Source: Chlorobaculum tepidum TLS
Lineage (GTDB): Bacteria > Bacteroidota > Chlorobiia > Chlorobiales > Chlorobiaceae
NCBI RefSeq assembly: GCF_000006985.1
Contig: NC_002932.3
Span: 1,771,292-1,835,291, forward strand
DNA length: 64,000 nt
Direction of reading: 5' to 3'
In this document: positions 9,104 to 19,198 of the stretch, in pieces
Layout of the letters: each line of letters begins with the position of its first letter
How positions within the stretch are numbered: the stretch's first letter is position 1
Notes under the pieces: generated by a model
Told to the model about the DNA's origin: nothing
Database searches by the model: none
What the model saw: the letters and a program-made list of their open reading frames with translations, nothing else
Made by a program: the position numbers and the translations under genes

Positions 9104-9273
9104 GCTGCACCTCCTTGCAATTCGCGCTCGATCTGCTCGATGCTGGGCAGGCTGGTCTTGAGCGGGCCAGGAAGCGCCGCGGCCAGTTTGTAGAACAAAG
9201 GCAATTGGGCAACGACCTGTTGCACAAATTTGGCAACGCACCAGCAGACCCCTATCACAACTTGCCCGCTCAT
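9100..9273 (-). CDS. 57-aa ORF coupled between hsdM and hsdS
   Basis: ATG 9273 overlaps the hsdM stop (ATGA) and its TGA stop (9102-9100) overlaps the hsdS ATG (ATGA), so all three are translationally coupled. The product begins [20 protein letters not shown] and contains VQQVVAQLP and [12 protein letters not shown]; it is largely helical. Its last codons contain the ribosome binding site of hsdS. The VQQVVAQLP string recalls the N-terminal region of YhcG/DUF1016 nucleases, but the match is short. It may be a real small subunit, a domain remnant, or simply a leader that couples hsdS translation. Confidence 0.55.
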   Translation of the reverse strand: MSGQVVIGVCWCVAKFVQQVVAQLPLFYKLAAALPGPLKTSLPSIEQIERELQGGAA

Positions 9274-10826
9274 GCCTCATCCTCCTCGCCCTCGATTTCG
9301 GCCACGATGGCGTCGATCTGTTTGCGCAACTCATCGATGCGCGCCACGGTGGTCTTCAGCTCGGCGTTGAGCTGGGCAATGTCCACCACCTCGCGGGTGT
9401 CTCGGGCTTCGACGTAGCTGCTGACGGACAGGTTGTAGTTGTTGGCGGCAATGCGTTCCAGCGGCACGGACTGGGCAACGTGCGGCACCTCCTCCTTGCT
9501 GGCAAAGACGGCCATGATCTGCTCGATGTGCTCGTCCAGCAGCACGTTGTTGTTGGTTTCTTTCTTGAACAGGGCGCTGGCGTCGATGAACTGGGTGGTG
9601 GTGTCGGGCTTGTGTTTGGAGAGCACCAGAATGTTGACGGCGATGGTGGTACCAAAAAAGAGATTGGGGGCAAGCGCAATCACCGTCTCGACGTAGTTGT
9701 TGTCCACCAGGTACTGGCGGATTTTGGCTTCCGCCCCGCCCCGGTAGAAGATGCCCGGAAAGCAAACGATGGCCGCTCTGCCTTTTGCTGAGAGGTAATG
9801 CAGCGCGTGCAGCACAAAGGCAAAGTCGGCCTTGGATTTGGGGGCCAGCACGCCCGCCGGGGCAAAGCGTTCGTCGTTGATGAGGGTGGGGTCGTCGCTG
9901 CCGATCCACTTCACCGAATACGGCGGGTTGGAGACGATGGCATCAAAGGGCTTTTCGTCGGCGAAGTGCGGCTCCAGCAAGGTGTTGCCGAGCTGGATGT
10001 TGAACTTGTCGTAGTTGATGTTGTGCAGGAACATGTTCATCCGCGCCAGGTTGTAGGTGGTGTGGTTGCTTTCCTGCCCAAAAAAACCGTCTTCGATGAG
10101 GCGTTCATCGAACGGTTTTTTGGCTTGCAAGAGCAGCGAGCCGGAGCCGCAGGCCGGGTCATAAATCTTGTTGACGCTCTTTTGCCCGTGCAGGGCGAGC
10201 CGTGCGATCAGCCGCGAGACGTGCTGCGGCGTGAAGAACTCGCCGCCCGATTTACCCGCGTTGGCGGCGTAGTTGGAGATGAGGAATTCGTAGGCGTCGC
10301 CGAACAGGTCGATGTGGGCATCGTCGAAGGGGCCGAAATCCAGCTCGGCCACGCCCTTGAGCACAGCGGCGAGACGTTGGTTTTTGTCTTTGACCGTATT
10401 GCCCAGGCGGTTGCTGGTGGTGTCGAAGTCGGCAAACAGCCCCTTGATGTCCTGCTCCGACGGATAACCGTTGGCCGAGCTTTCAATGGCGGTAAAGATG
10501 GCGGCGAGGTCGGTGTTGAGGCTGTCGTTGGTGTTGGCCCTGGCCACGACGTTTGCGAACAACTGGCTGGGGTAGATGAAGTAGCCCTTGGTCTTGATGG
10601 CGTCATCCTTGAGTTCGGGGGTGATGACGCTGTCGGGCAGCTCGGCGTAGCGGATGCCGTCGTCCCCGGCTTCCATGTGGGCGGCAAAGTTCTCGCTGAT
10701 GAAGCGGTAGAACAGCGCCCCGAGCACATATTGCTTGAAATCCCAGCCATCGACGGTGCCACGCACATCGTTGGCGATCTGCCAGATGCGGCGTTGCAGT
10801 TCGGCGCGTTGTTGGATGCTGGTCAT
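9270..10826 (-). CDS. hsdM: Type I restriction-modification DNA methyltransferase subunit
   Basis: A 518-aa adenine-N6 methyltransferase subunit, the same size as EcoR124I HsdM. It has the N-terminal helical domain ([20 protein letters not shown]), the SAM-binding motif [10 protein letters not shown] at 223-232 and the catalytic motif NPPYS at 300-304. The start at ATG 10826 is preceded by ggggagg at good spacing. It is the first gene of the operon hsdM - 57-aa ORF - hsdS - DUF559 - hsdR. With HsdS it would methylate, and with HsdR it would form the restriction complex. No palindromic repeat is seen in this gene. Confidence 0.96.
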   Translation of the reverse strand: MTSIQQRAELQRRIWQIANDVRGTVDGWDFKQYVLGALFYRFISENFAAHMEAGDDGIRYAELPDSVITPELKDDAIKTKGYFIYPSQLFANVVARANTNDSLNTDLAAIFTAIESSANGYPSEQDIKGLFADFDTTSNRLGNTVKDKNQRLAAVLKGVAELDFGPFDDAHIDLFGDAYEFLISNYAANAGKSGGEFFTPQHVSRLIARLALHGQKSVNKIYDPACGSGSLLLQAKKPFDERLIEDGFFGQESNHTTYNLARMNMFLHNINYDKFNIQLGNTLLEPHFADEKPFDAIVSNPPYSVKWIGSDDPTLINDERFAPAGVLAPKSKADFAFVLHALHYLSAKGRAAIVCFPGIFYRGGAEAKIRQYLVDNNYVETVIALAPNLFFGTTIAVNILVLSKHKPDTTTQFIDASALFKKETNNNVLLDEHIEQIMAVFASKEEVPHVAQSVPLERIAANNYNLSVSSYVEARDTREVVDIAQLNAELKTTVARIDELRKQIDAIVAEIEGEEDEA

Positions 10827-10888
10827 TTATTTCCTCCCCGGGTACGGTCGAATATGCGATTGATGTAATGCATAACAATAGTTACAGC

Positions 10889-12019
10889 TCACCGTCTGGC
10901 TTTGGCGGCGATCAGCTCAAGATAACGGTCGATGAGCTTGCCGTTGACTGCCGCCCATGACTTGTCTTTGGCAAAGGCGAGGCCCCGTTCACGCATGGAG
11001 CGGAAAAGTTCGCCATCCTGCATGAGCTTTGTACAGCAGGCATAGAAATCCCCGACATCTCCCGCTTTGGCGACGAAGCCACCGCCGGAGCGTTCGACCA
11101 GCTCCTGACAGCCGCCAACGTCCGACACCACGGCGGGCAGACCGGTAGCAAGCGCTTCGAGCGTCACGTTGCAAAACGCCTCGGTGGTCGAGGGAAAGAG
11201 AAAAAGGTCGCCGCTGGCGTAGGCCTCGGGCAGCGTTGTACCGGTGAGGTAACCGGTGAACACCGCCTCCGGCATCCGCGCCCGCATCTGCGCCTCCTCG
11301 GGGCCGGAGCCGATCATCACAAAGCGCACTCTGTCACCCAGTCCTTCGTCTGCAAAGCGCTGGTAAAGGCTCATCACCACCTCGATGTCCTTGTAGAGCA
11401 CGAAGCGCCCGGCGTAGATGATGACCGTCCGCCCCTCCGCGTCCCACGCTCGGCGCAGTTTTGCGGAGCGGCGCGACGGGTCGAACAGCTCTTTGTCGAT
11501 GCCGCGCGACCAGAGCTCCACCCGCTCGATCCCCTTGCCGGTGAGCCGCTCGCGAACGCTCTCGTTCGGCGCGAGCGTCACGTCGCAGGCGTTGTAGAAT
11601 TTCCGCAGGAAACGCCACACCGCCGGTTCGGCAAAACCGAGGCGGTAATAGCTCAGGTAGGAGGGAAAATCGGTGTGGTAGGCCGAGCCGACCGGAAGGC
11701 CCTTGCGTTTGGCATAGTGGAGGAATTTGCGGCCAACGATGTCGGGGGTCGAGATGTGAACGATGTCCGGCGCGAACTCGTCAAGCTGCCGTTCGGTGAC
11801 GGCGTTATAGAACCCAAGCTTGTAGTCGGGATAGAGGGGAATGGGCACCGACGGCGTCAGGTTGACCGGCACCGAGGCGTTCGCTTCGGGCGTGAAATCG
11901 GGCGTCCAGACCACGACCTGGTGGCCATTTTTGATCATGGACGAGACAAGCTGGTAGATCGACCGGACAGCGCCATCCTTGTCCTTCACATAGGTCCCGG
12001 CATACAAGGCTACCTTCAT
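10889..12019 (-). CDS. Glycosyltransferase, GT4 family
   Basis: 376-aa GT-B fold glycosyltransferase related to MgtA-type mannosyl- or glucosyltransferases of the cell envelope. It starts MKVALYAGTYVKDKDGAVRS, the N-terminal acceptor domain. It has the EX7E donor-binding motif in EAFCNVTLEALATGLPAVVS (about residues 285-305), and the linker segment IIYAGRFVLYKDIEVV near 195. Donor and acceptor sugars cannot be told. It is separated from hsdM by about 60 bp, which contains no recognisable structure. Confidence 0.85.
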   Translation of the reverse strand: MKVALYAGTYVKDKDGAVRSIYQLVSSMIKNGHQVVVWTPDFTPEANASVPVNLTPSVPIPLYPDYKLGFYNAVTERQLDEFAPDIVHISTPDIVGRKFLHYAKRKGLPVGSAYHTDFPSYLSYYRLGFAEPAVWRFLRKFYNACDVTLAPNESVRERLTGKGIERVELWSRGIDKELFDPSRRSAKLRRAWDAEGRTVIIYAGRFVLYKDIEVVMSLYQRFADEGLGDRVRFVMIGSGPEEAQMRARMPEAVFTGYLTGTTLPEAYASGDLFLFPSTTEAFCNVTLEALATGLPAVVSDVGGCQELVERSGGGFVAKAGDVGDFYACCTKLMQDGELFRSMRERGLAFAKDKSWAAVNGKLIDRYLELIAAKARR

Positions 12020-12190
12020 ATCGTGGCGGCAAAAAGCTGAAAATCATTGCGTCTGACATATGGAACATCGAACCGCACAGGCAAAAACCGGCAGACCGTT
12101 CCACTCCCATACAGGATGAGCCAAGGTAATATTTCCCTCATAAAAAGCCGCGTTGCCACCGAAGTTTGCACGATCCGCCGACAGGAAGCA

Positions 12191-12658
12191 TTACCGGATC
12201 GAGGCGATCCTGCCCATCACCGGGTTGACCAGTCTTTTGTAATCGAACCAGGAGAGCCGGAGCAGCTCGCGGTGGGTTCCTGCGTTGAAAACAATATCCA
12301 TGCTCTCGTCAAGCTCTTCGTCCGCATAGACCTTCATGCCGTACAGGTTGCCAAACGGCGGCATCGCTCCGATTTCACACTCGGGAAAAAGTCCACTGAA
12401 CGCTATCTCTTCAGCAAGAGTGACATCGCGCGAACCACAAAGTTCGCGAAGCAGATCGAAATCGAGATGTCGCGGAGCGTGCAAAAGCGCCATCGCCATT
12501 TTGCCATCGATGGAAACCATGACCGTCTTGACCAGCTCGTTGCCCGATACATGCGCGGCGGCAGCGATGTCCTGAGCCGTGTAAGCCGGAGAGTGGCTGA
12601 TAACGAAGTACTTGACCTGATGACTGTCGAGGAACTCCCGTAACCTGCGGATAGGCAT
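12191..12658 (-). CDS. YbaK/EbsC-type aminoacyl-tRNA deacylase domain protein
   Basis: 155-aa single-domain protein of the YbaK/ProX superfamily, which hydrolyses mischarged aminoacyl-tRNAs in trans. Visible family features are the N-terminal YFVISHSPAYTAQDIAAAAH, the conserved LVKTVMVSIDGKMAMALLHA strand with its lysine at about residue 44, and the glycine-rich PPFGNLYGMKVYAD segment near residue 100. Substrate class (Ala, Cys or Pro errors) cannot be decided. It is monocistronic by spacing: 171 bp follow it, and 208 bp lie between its start and the patatin stop with no gene seen. Confidence 0.85.
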   Translation of the reverse strand: MPIRRLREFLDSHQVKYFVISHSPAYTAQDIAAAAHVSGNELVKTVMVSIDGKMAMALLHAPRHLDFDLLRELCGSRDVTLAEEIAFSGLFPECEIGAMPPFGNLYGMKVYADEELDESMDIVFNAGTHRELLRLSWFDYKRLVNPVMGRIASIR

Positions 12659-12866
12659 TGCGTCCTCCCTGGTTTTGTGTTGAACCGCTGATGTTTACAG
12701 AGCACAAATTCCAGTCTGTCGAACCGGCAAGGAATGAAAAAAAACCGGCCCGTCATGTCATGGATACCGGAAGGAACCGGCCATGAATAAGTCGAAAGGA
12801 AACAATTATCATTGTACAAAAAAGAGCAGACCGACGCAAACCGCATGGGCGAACAGGCCCGGAGGC

Positions 12867-13649
12867 TCACCGGTGCGCGTCTCGCCAGGATTCGAGCAAG
12901 GGCAGTGCCTCCCTGTATCCCGTGTCGAGAATCTCCGGCACGGCTGACATATCGACCAGGCTGAAGCGGGAGAGATCGGGAGCGATGACCAGATCGGCTT
13001 TGCTGATCTGAATCTGCGAAATGGCGCGCATGGCGCTGTAAAAAGCGTTAAGCAACAAATCGGACAGATGCTCTGGCCGGCGGAAGGAGTGGCGGCCAAA
13101 AAGGTCGATGCACGCGATCCGGCTCGCGCCCATCTCCTTGAGCGGAGAAACCGGCACATTCTCGGTCAGCACGCCATCGACCAGCAGCATCTCTCCCTGC
13201 TCCACCGGCTTGAAAATGCCCGGAATCGACGAGCTGGCCATCACCGCCGTGGCCACGTCGCCCTCGCGCAGCACCACCTCGTTTCCGGTGCAGATGTCGG
13301 TGGCGACGATGGCGAGAGGAAGCGGCGCATCCTCGATGCGGCGGGAACCGAGCTGGGCGCGGACGATCTTGCCAAACTTGCGGATCGAGAGCAGTCCGTA
13401 GCCGGAGAGGGTGAGGCCCGACAGATCAGACCAGTCCAGCTCGAGGGCGACTGCTTCGATCTCCCGCCAGCTCTTGCCGAAAGCGTACATCGCCGCGATG
13501 AACGAACCGATGCTGGTGCCCGACACGCACTCTGCCCTGAAGCCGGTCTCCTCCATCGCCTTGAGCACGCCGATGTGCGCCGCGCCAAGCACCACGCCGC
13601 CGCCGAAGGCCAGGCCGGTTCGTTCCGATACGTTCTCTGTTGTACTCAT
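12867..13649 (-). CDS. Patatin-like phospholipase
   Basis: 260-aa serine hydrolase of the patatin/RssA type. The start chosen is ATG 13649 (MSTTENVSERTGLAFGGGVV), because the oxyanion-hole motif GGGVVLGAAHIGVL follows at once. The nucleophile motif GTSIGSF is near residue 45 and the catalytic Asp is in LLVDGVLTENVP near residue 165. It would cleave acyl groups from membrane lipids. It begins 4 bp after the aldehyde dehydrogenase stop, so the two are probably one operon. Confidence 0.87.
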   Translation of the reverse strand: MSTTENVSERTGLAFGGGVVLGAAHIGVLKAMEETGFRAECVSGTSIGSFIAAMYAFGKSWREIEAVALELDWSDLSGLTLSGYGLLSIRKFGKIVRAQLGSRRIEDAPLPLAIVATDICTGNEVVLREGDVATAVMASSSIPGIFKPVEQGEMLLVDGVLTENVPVSPLKEMGASRIACIDLFGRHSFRRPEHLSDLLLNAFYSAMRAISQIQISKADLVIAPDLSRFSLVDMSAVPEILDTGYREALPLLESWRDAHR

Positions 13650-13653
13650 AAGC

Positions 13654-15036
13654 CTATGAAAAGAGGGTGACAATTTTTTTGAGCAGGTCAAAACGGCCTG
13701 AACTGTAGGGTGGATAACGCAGATCCGGGTCGGGAAAACCGCCCCGGTCGAGCACGCTCCGCTCCGTGGTAAAGGTATCAAATCCTGCCTTGCCGTGATA
13801 GCGCCCCATGCCGCTCATGCCGCGCCCGCCGAACGGCAGGCCGGGGATCGATGCCTGAAAAAGCAGGTCATTGCAACAGACACCGCCGCTCCGGGTCTGC
13901 TCGATCAGGTAACGGAGTTCGGAACGGTCGCGGGAAAAAAGATAGACGGCGAGAGGAGCGTCGAGCGCCCGGACCATGCTGACAGCCTCCTCAAGCGTCG
14001 TAAACGAACGCACCGGCAGCACCGGGCCAAAAATCTCCTCCTTCATGAGATCGGAATCTTCGGGAACGTCATGAAGAATCGTCGGCGCGATATAGCGCGA
14101 CGCTTTGTTCGAGCCCCCCCCTTCGACGAGCGATCCCTCGCACAGCAACGCTTCGAGCCGTCGGAAGTTTCGGTCATCGACGATGCGGCCATAGTCAGCA
14201 CTCGCCTCGGGATCACTTCCATAATAGAGCCGGAGCGCCTCTTTCATCAGCCCTTGCAACGGCTCCTTGACCCCTTCCTGCACCAGCAGGTAGTCAGGCG
14301 CCACACAGGTCTGACCAGCATTGAGGAATTTGGCCCACGCGATCCGCCGGGCAGCCAGGCGCAGGTCGGCCTTTTCGGTTACGATGACCGGGCTTTTGCC
14401 ACCGAGTTCGAGCGTTACCGGCGTGAGGTGGCGCGCCGCCGACTGCATCACGGCCTGACCGGTCCGGCGACTGCCTGTAAAGAAAATATGGTCGAAGCAG
14501 TGCTCCAGAAGCCGGGCCGAAGCCTCGCCATCCCCCTCGACAATCCTGACCGCCTGCGGATCGACATAGCGGCCCAGCTCCGAGGCCAGGAGAGCCGAAG
14601 TAGCCGGAGCCATCTCCGAAGGCTTCACAACCGAAACGTTACCCCCAGCCAGAGCGCCGATGAGCGGAGCGAGGCAAAGCTGCAACGGATAGTTCCATGC
14701 GCCGATGATGAGCACAACGCCAAGGGGATCGCGTTCGACGAATGCACGCGCAGGCTGGTAGTGCAGCGGCACACCGACCTTTTTCGGGCGCATCCAGCGG
14801 TGGAGGCGTTTCAGCACGAACCGGATTTCGCTCCTGAGCCACGCAGTTTCGGTTAGCCAGGTCTCGGCAACCGGCTTGCGAAGATCGGCATGAACTGCGG
14901 CGGCGATTTCATGTTCCCGTTCACGAAGAAACGCATCGAGCCCGCGAAGCTGCGCACGACGCCATTCGAACGGGCGGGTTTGCCCGCTGTCGAAATAGCA
15001 CCGGAGTCCGGCATGGGTTGAGGCGTCGTAGGTCAT
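13654..15036 (-). CDS. Aldehyde dehydrogenase (class 3-like)
   Basis: About 460 aa from ATG 15036 (MTYDASTHAGLRCYFDSGQT); ATG 15060 would add eight residues. It has the general-base segment LELGGKSPVIV near residue 210 and the catalytic cysteine in FLNAGQTCVAPDYLL near residue 245. The C-terminal oligomerisation segment is also present (LPFGGRGMSGMGRYHGKAGF). The length and lack of an extended N-terminus fit class 3 fatty aldehyde dehydrogenases. Proximity to the patatin-like lipase suggests a role in lipid-derived aldehyde removal, which is an inference. A run of eight C at about 14114-14121 lies in the coding sequence. Confidence 0.9.
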   Translation of the reverse strand: MTYDASTHAGLRCYFDSGQTRPFEWRRAQLRGLDAFLREREHEIAAAVHADLRKPVAETWLTETAWLRSEIRFVLKRLHRWMRPKKVGVPLHYQPARAFVERDPLGVVLIIGAWNYPLQLCLAPLIGALAGGNVSVVKPSEMAPATSALLASELGRYVDPQAVRIVEGDGEASARLLEHCFDHIFFTGSRRTGQAVMQSAARHLTPVTLELGGKSPVIVTEKADLRLAARRIAWAKFLNAGQTCVAPDYLLVQEGVKEPLQGLMKEALRLYYGSDPEASADYGRIVDDRNFRRLEALLCEGSLVEGGGSNKASRYIAPTILHDVPEDSDLMKEEIFGPVLPVRSFTTLEEAVSMVRALDAPLAVYLFSRDRSELRYLIEQTRSGGVCCNDLLFQASIPGLPFGGRGMSGMGRYHGKAGFDTFTTERSVLDRGGFPDPDLRYPPYSSGRFDLLKKIVTLFS

Positions 15037-15184
15037 GGATTGGGTTCGATTGATGAACATCCCGCCTCATCGGGAACGGCATTGCTCAATAATGTGTTCA
15101 ATCTCCATCATTATGAACCGTAATTTTGCCGATCCGGTTCTGCGGAGGTAACTTCCGGAAAATCAAACGATAACTCTCGACAAT

Positions 15185-15940
15185 ATGGAATGGATTTTCA
15201 GCCCGGAGGCGTGGATCGCGCTCTTGACGCTGACGACGCTTGAAATCGTCCTCGGCATCGACAATATCATTTTTCTGACGATCATTGTGAGCCGGATGCC
15301 CGCCAAGCAGCAGAAACCGGGACGCATACTCGGCCTCGGGCTGGCCATGCTTAGCCGCATCGCGCTCCTGCTCTCGATCACTTGGGTCATGCGCCTCACC
15401 AACGAGCTGTTCACCGCTTTCGGCCACGCCGTCACGGGCCGCGACCTCATCCTGCTCGGCGGCGGCCTGTTCCTGCTCGCAAAAAGCACCCACGAAATTC
15501 ACCAAAGCCTCGAAGGCACCGAAGAGGTCGTCAAGGAGCGCTCCGCTTCGAACTTCGTCATGACGCTCATCCAGATCGCCCTCATCGACATCGTCTTCTC
15601 GCTCGACTCGGTCATTACCGCTGTCGGCCTTGCCAAAGATATTCCGGTCATGATTCTGGCCATCATGATAGCCGTGGGCATCATGATGGTGGCCGCGCAA
15701 ACCATCGGCGAGTTCGTCGAGCGACACCCGACCATCAAGATGCTCGCCCTGAGCTTTTTGATTCTGGTCGGCGCGACGCTGGTGGCCGAGGGGGCCGGAT
15801 TCGAGTTTCCGCGCGGCTACATCTACTTCGCTATGGCCTTCTCGGTCTCGGTGGAGATGCTCAACCTCCGCCTGCGCAAGAAAGAGGCCGAGCCGCCGGT
15901 GCATCTGCGCAAGGCGCTGGAGGAGGAAGAGACGCTCTGA
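15185..15940 (+). CDS. TerC-family integral membrane protein
   Basis: 251-aa membrane protein with about seven hydrophobic segments. It shows the two TerC signature motifs: TLEIVLGIDNIIFL (residues 17-30) and IDIVFSLDSVITAVG (about 138-152), whose acidic residues are thought to bind metal. Family members take part in metal ion or tellurite-related homeostasis and export-linked metalation. It is transcribed divergently from the aldehyde dehydrogenase across a 148-bp gap. The 268 bp downstream (15941-16208), before a convergent gene, hold no recognisable gene. Confidence 0.88.
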   Translation: MEWIFSPEAWIALLTLTTLEIVLGIDNIIFLTIIVSRMPAKQQKPGRILGLGLAMLSRIALLLSITWVMRLTNELFTAFGHAVTGRDLILLGGGLFLLAKSTHEIHQSLEGTEEVVKERSASNFVMTLIQIALIDIVFSLDSVITAVGLAKDIPVMILAIMIAVGIMMVAAQTIGEFVERHPTIKMLALSFLILVGATLVAEGAGFEFPRGYIYFAMAFSVSVEMLNLRLRKKEAEPPVHLRKALEEEETL

Positions 15941-16208
15941 GCGCGGCTTGAGGGCACCATTTCCGAGCAGTTGAAAGTTCTCTAAAAAAGAGACAACCAG
16001 ACGCTAACCGTGCGTCCAGACAGGCGGCTTTCCGATTCCGGCGAATGGCCGCTTCCGGTTGAGACCTTTTCGCCATCCGGAAAAAGGAGCGCACACCATG
16101 CCGGTTCCTGCAACACTCCTCCCCGCGCAGCACCCCGGGAGCACCGAGCTCCAGCCCGGCAAGAACAACAGGGCGGACATACCGGTGCGCCCTGACAGAA
16201 TTCATCAA

Positions 16209-17000
16209 TTATCCATGTATCGTCGCCATCAGAATTCCCGCTGACACCGAGGCGTTGAGGGATTCTACGGCAGGTCTTGCTCCGGCGGGGGGAATGAGCA
16301 GCCGGCGGTCGGCGAGGGCGAGAATTTCGGCGCTGATGCCGTTGGCTTCGTTGCCGATGACGAGGACGCGGCGGGCGGGCCACTCAGCAAAGAAGCGGTA
16401 GTCCTGCCCGTCGAGCGCTGACGCCGCGACCGTGAAGCCATCGGCTTGCAGGCGGCGTAGCGTTTTGGCGAGGTCAGGCGTGGTGTCAATTGCGAGCGCG
16501 AAGATGCTGCCCGCACTCGACCGGACCGATTTGGCGTTGTACGGATCGGCGGTGCCGCGCCCGCAAATGACCGCCTCCGCGCCGAACCAGGCCGCCGTGC
16601 GGATGATCGTGCCGACGTTGCCCGGATCCTGCACGTCGTCGAGCGCCACGACGAACGAACGGGCGGATGCGGGCCGAAACTCGCCACTCTCCGGTTTCCG
16701 GAACGCCGCAACCACGCCCTGCGGCGAGGTGGTCTGTGCGAGACGTTTGAACTCATTCGGCCCGGCGAGCCACGCCTTTCCGGCGAAACGCTCCAGGCCA
16801 TCGAGCTGGCCCGCCGCCTTTTCGTCGAACACAAGCGCGTGCAGCATCGACGGATCGGAAAGACTCTGAAGCAACTCACTGACCGTGCGCAACCCCTCGG
16901 CAAGAAACAGGCCTTCGCTGTCGCGATGCTTCTTTTGCCCGAGTCGCGCCAGACGACCCAGCATTGCCTTGCTCAGCGGCGGAAAGGATTCACGCCTCAT
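16209..17000 (-). CDS. TrmH/SpoU-family RNA 2'-O-methyltransferase
   Basis: 263 aa. The N-terminal substrate-binding domain is followed by a SPOUT (knotted) domain with the three expected motifs: DDVQDPGNVGTIIRTAAWFG (about residues 119-138), VLVIGNEANGIS (about 210-221), and PAVESLNASVSAGILMA near the C-terminus. It would methylate rRNA or tRNA ribose with SAM. The start overlaps the stop of the upstream membrane protein gene (ATGA), so the two form an operon. The target nucleotide is unknown. Confidence 0.92.
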   Translation of the reverse strand: MRRESFPPLSKAMLGRLARLGQKKHRDSEGLFLAEGLRTVSELLQSLSDPSMLHALVFDEKAAGQLDGLERFAGKAWLAGPNEFKRLAQTTSPQGVVAAFRKPESGEFRPASARSFVVALDDVQDPGNVGTIIRTAAWFGAEAVICGRGTADPYNAKSVRSSAGSIFALAIDTTPDLAKTLRRLQADGFTVAASALDGQDYRFFAEWPARRVLVIGNEANGISAEILALADRRLLIPPAGARPAVESLNASVSAGILMATIHG

Positions 17001-17791
17001 CGTTTCTCCGTCGAGCGTTTGAAGCGCTCCATGACCGCTTTCGGATCATGGGAAAATTCGGTTGGCGGCGTACCCGGCCTCGACGACAGGTCGCTCGCGT
17101 CGAGCCCCACCGAAAAGCCTTCGCTGTCGGTTGCATCATCGTCGATGCAGACCTCTGGTTCAGTCATGCAGCGCTTGATGTAGTCGTCGAACGACTCCTT
17201 GTCGATGGAGAGCGACAGGGCTGGCGATTCATCGCTTTTGGTCGGCCCTTGCGCTGAAACCATTTCAACCACGAGAGCCAGCACTCGTTCGCGCGTTACG
17301 CCACCCATACCGGCCTTGCGTGCCATCGACAAAAAAGCGGAGTCGTCCATCGACTCGATGGTTTCACGCAGAGTGACAATGCCGCCGACCATGCCAGCAT
17401 AGGCCGTGACGGCAGCCTTCAGCTCCTCGTCATCAGGAATCCGTTCCTTCGAAGCACCCGATGAAGAAGAAGGTGATGGTTTTTTGGATCTTGGTTTACG
17501 CACACCGCGCCCGAGAAACTCCTCGTCGATCTCGTAGTCATCGAGCAGATTGCCCACAAGCCCGTCGCGCCGAGCCCGCGCACGACGCTCCGAGACGCTC
17601 TCGACCTCCTCGCGACGCCCCTCCAACAAGGTGGACAAACCGAACAGCAGACCGACAAATCCGGCATAGAGAGAAAGGAACAGCACCATCCAGCCCTGAT
17701 CGAAACTGCCAAACACGGCAACCAGAATTTCGGCGGCGATAAATGCTACGGAAATGCCGACAAGCAGAGCGGCTGTGAGGCGTTGGTTCAT
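16997..17791 (-). CDS. Hypothetical protein with two N-terminal membrane segments
   Basis: 264 aa. Two hydrophobic helices (about residues 8-28 and 34-55) are followed by a basic RRxxRARRDG stretch, a serine-rich linker (KKPSPSSSSG) and an acidic, mostly helical cytoplasmic tail ending in SHDPKAVMERFKRSTEKR. I do not recognise a named family. It is co-transcribed with the RNA methyltransferase through an ATGA overlap. The TM pair plus a long soluble tail suggests a membrane-anchored adaptor, which is speculative. Confidence 0.65.
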   Translation of the reverse strand: MNQRLTAALLVGISVAFIAAEILVAVFGSFDQGWMVLFLSLYAGFVGLLFGLSTLLEGRREEVESVSERRARARRDGLVGNLLDDYEIDEEFLGRGVRKPRSKKPSPSSSSGASKERIPDDEELKAAVTAYAGMVGGIVTLRETIESMDDSAFLSMARKAGMGGVTRERVLALVVEMVSAQGPTKSDESPALSLSIDKESFDDYIKRCMTEPEVCIDDDATDSEGFSVGLDASDLSSRPGTPPTEFSHDPKAVMERFKRSTEKR

Positions 17792-17855
17792 ATCGTCAAA
17801 TGAGTTGTTATATTTTGACCACTAAAGTAACGAATAATTCGCTTTTCGCCCCGAC

Positions 17856-19091
17856 ATGCCCGCCAAGCCTCAACTGATCTCGCCCGCCGGCGACTGGACT
17901 TCGATGCGCGCCGCACTCGATGCCGGAGCGGACGCAGTCTATTTCGGGGCCGAGGGATTCAACATGCGCGCCGCGAGCAAAGGCTTTTCACCAGGCGACT
18001 TCGGCGGCATCGCGCGGCTCTGCCGCAGCCATGGCGCAAAGGCGTACCTCGCGCTGAACTCGGTGATCTACGACGCCGAGCTCGACGAGGTTGACCGCAC
18101 CGCCGCCGCCGCAAAAGCCGCCGGGCTCGACGCCGTGATCTGCTGGGACTTGGCGGTCATCGAGGCGTGCCGCCGCCACGAGATGCCGATCCACCTCTCG
18201 ACACAGGCCTCGGTGAGCAACATCAATGCGCTCCGCTTTTACGCCTCACTCGGCGCGAGGATGATCGTGCTGGCCCGCGAACTGACGCTGGAGCAGACGG
18301 CGGCCATCACAAAATGCATCGCCGCCGAAAAGCTGCCGGTGACAGTCGAGAGCTTCGTGCACGGCGCGATGTGCGTGGCGATCTCCGGGCGCTGCTTCCT
18401 CTCACAGGAACTGTTCGGGCGCTCGGCCAATCGCGGCGAGTGCGTGCAGCCCTGCCGCCGTTCATACCGGATCGCCGACGTCGAGGAGGGCTTCGAACTG
18501 GAACTCGGTTCCAACTATGTGATGAGTCCGAAAGACCTCTGCGCACTGCCGTTCCTCGACAAGCTCTTCGACGCAGGCATCGGCGCGTTCAAAATCGAAG
18601 GCCGCAACCGCAGCCCCGAATACGTCGCCACCACCACCGCCGCTTACCGCAAGGCCATCGACTTCATCGCGGCGCACCGGAATGACAAGGATTTCGACGA
18701 GGCGTACCGCTCGCTGACCGACAGACTTCAGAACGATCTCGTGCGGGTTTACAACCGCGGCTTCTCCGAAGGCTTCTTCTTCGGCAAACCGGCGGATGCG
18801 TGGACAAAACACTCCGGATCGGCGGCGACCGAAACCAAGAGTTATGTCGGTGTCGTGCGCAAATACTTCCCTAAAGCAGGCGTGGCGGAAATCCTCGTCC
18901 ACGCGCCCAGCGTTGATTCCGGCGTGAGGCTCTCGATTCAGGGCCCGGCGACCGGCCTCGTCACCGTGCCGGACGCGGAGTTGCACCTCGACGGCCAGCT
19001 CGCGAACCGAATCGAACAGGGCCAGATTTTCACCGTCCGGTGCGACCGTGTGCGCAAAAACGACAAAGTGTATGTTTTGTTAAAAAATTAA
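17856..19091 (+). CDS. Peptidase U32-family protein (RNA hydroxylation type)
   Basis: 411 aa. It begins [20 protein letters not shown] and contains the U32 signature [18 protein letters not shown] (about residues 164-181), followed by a cysteine cluster [15 protein letters not shown]. Family members once called collagenase-like are now known in part as prephenate-dependent tRNA or rRNA hydroxylases (TrhP, RlhA), with these cysteines possibly holding an Fe-S cluster. The C-terminal beta domain (about 330-411) is present. A gap of 107 bp separates it from the hydrogenase operon. Confidence 0.9.
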   Translation: MPAKPQLISPAGDWTSMRAALDAGADAVYFGAEGFNMRAASKGFSPGDFGGIARLCRSHGAKAYLALNSVIYDAELDEVDRTAAAAKAAGLDAVICWDLAVIEACRRHEMPIHLSTQASVSNINALRFYASLGARMIVLARELTLEQTAAITKCIAAEKLPVTVESFVHGAMCVAISGRCFLSQELFGRSANRGECVQPCRRSYRIADVEEGFELELGSNYVMSPKDLCALPFLDKLFDAGIGAFKIEGRNRSPEYVATTTAAYRKAIDFIAAHRNDKDFDEAYRSLTDRLQNDLVRVYNRGFSEGFFFGKPADAWTKHSGSAATETKSYVGVVRKYFPKAGVAEILVHAPSVDSGVRLSIQGPATGLVTVPDAELHLDGQLANRIEQGQIFTVRCDRVRKNDKVYVLLKN

Positions 19092-19198
19092 CAACTCGTC
19101 TGTTTCCGGTCTCCCCCTTTTGTGTACTTTTACAGAAACGGCCCCAGCTTCACCGCAGATGCGTCGATAGCGGGCCACGCCAAAACGGGAGACAGCGA

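Noticed and set aside
19040-19198. N-terminal extension of the hydrogenase beta subunit
   Set aside because: The ATG at 19199 with ggag upstream matches the family start; the extension has basic, non-homologous sequence.
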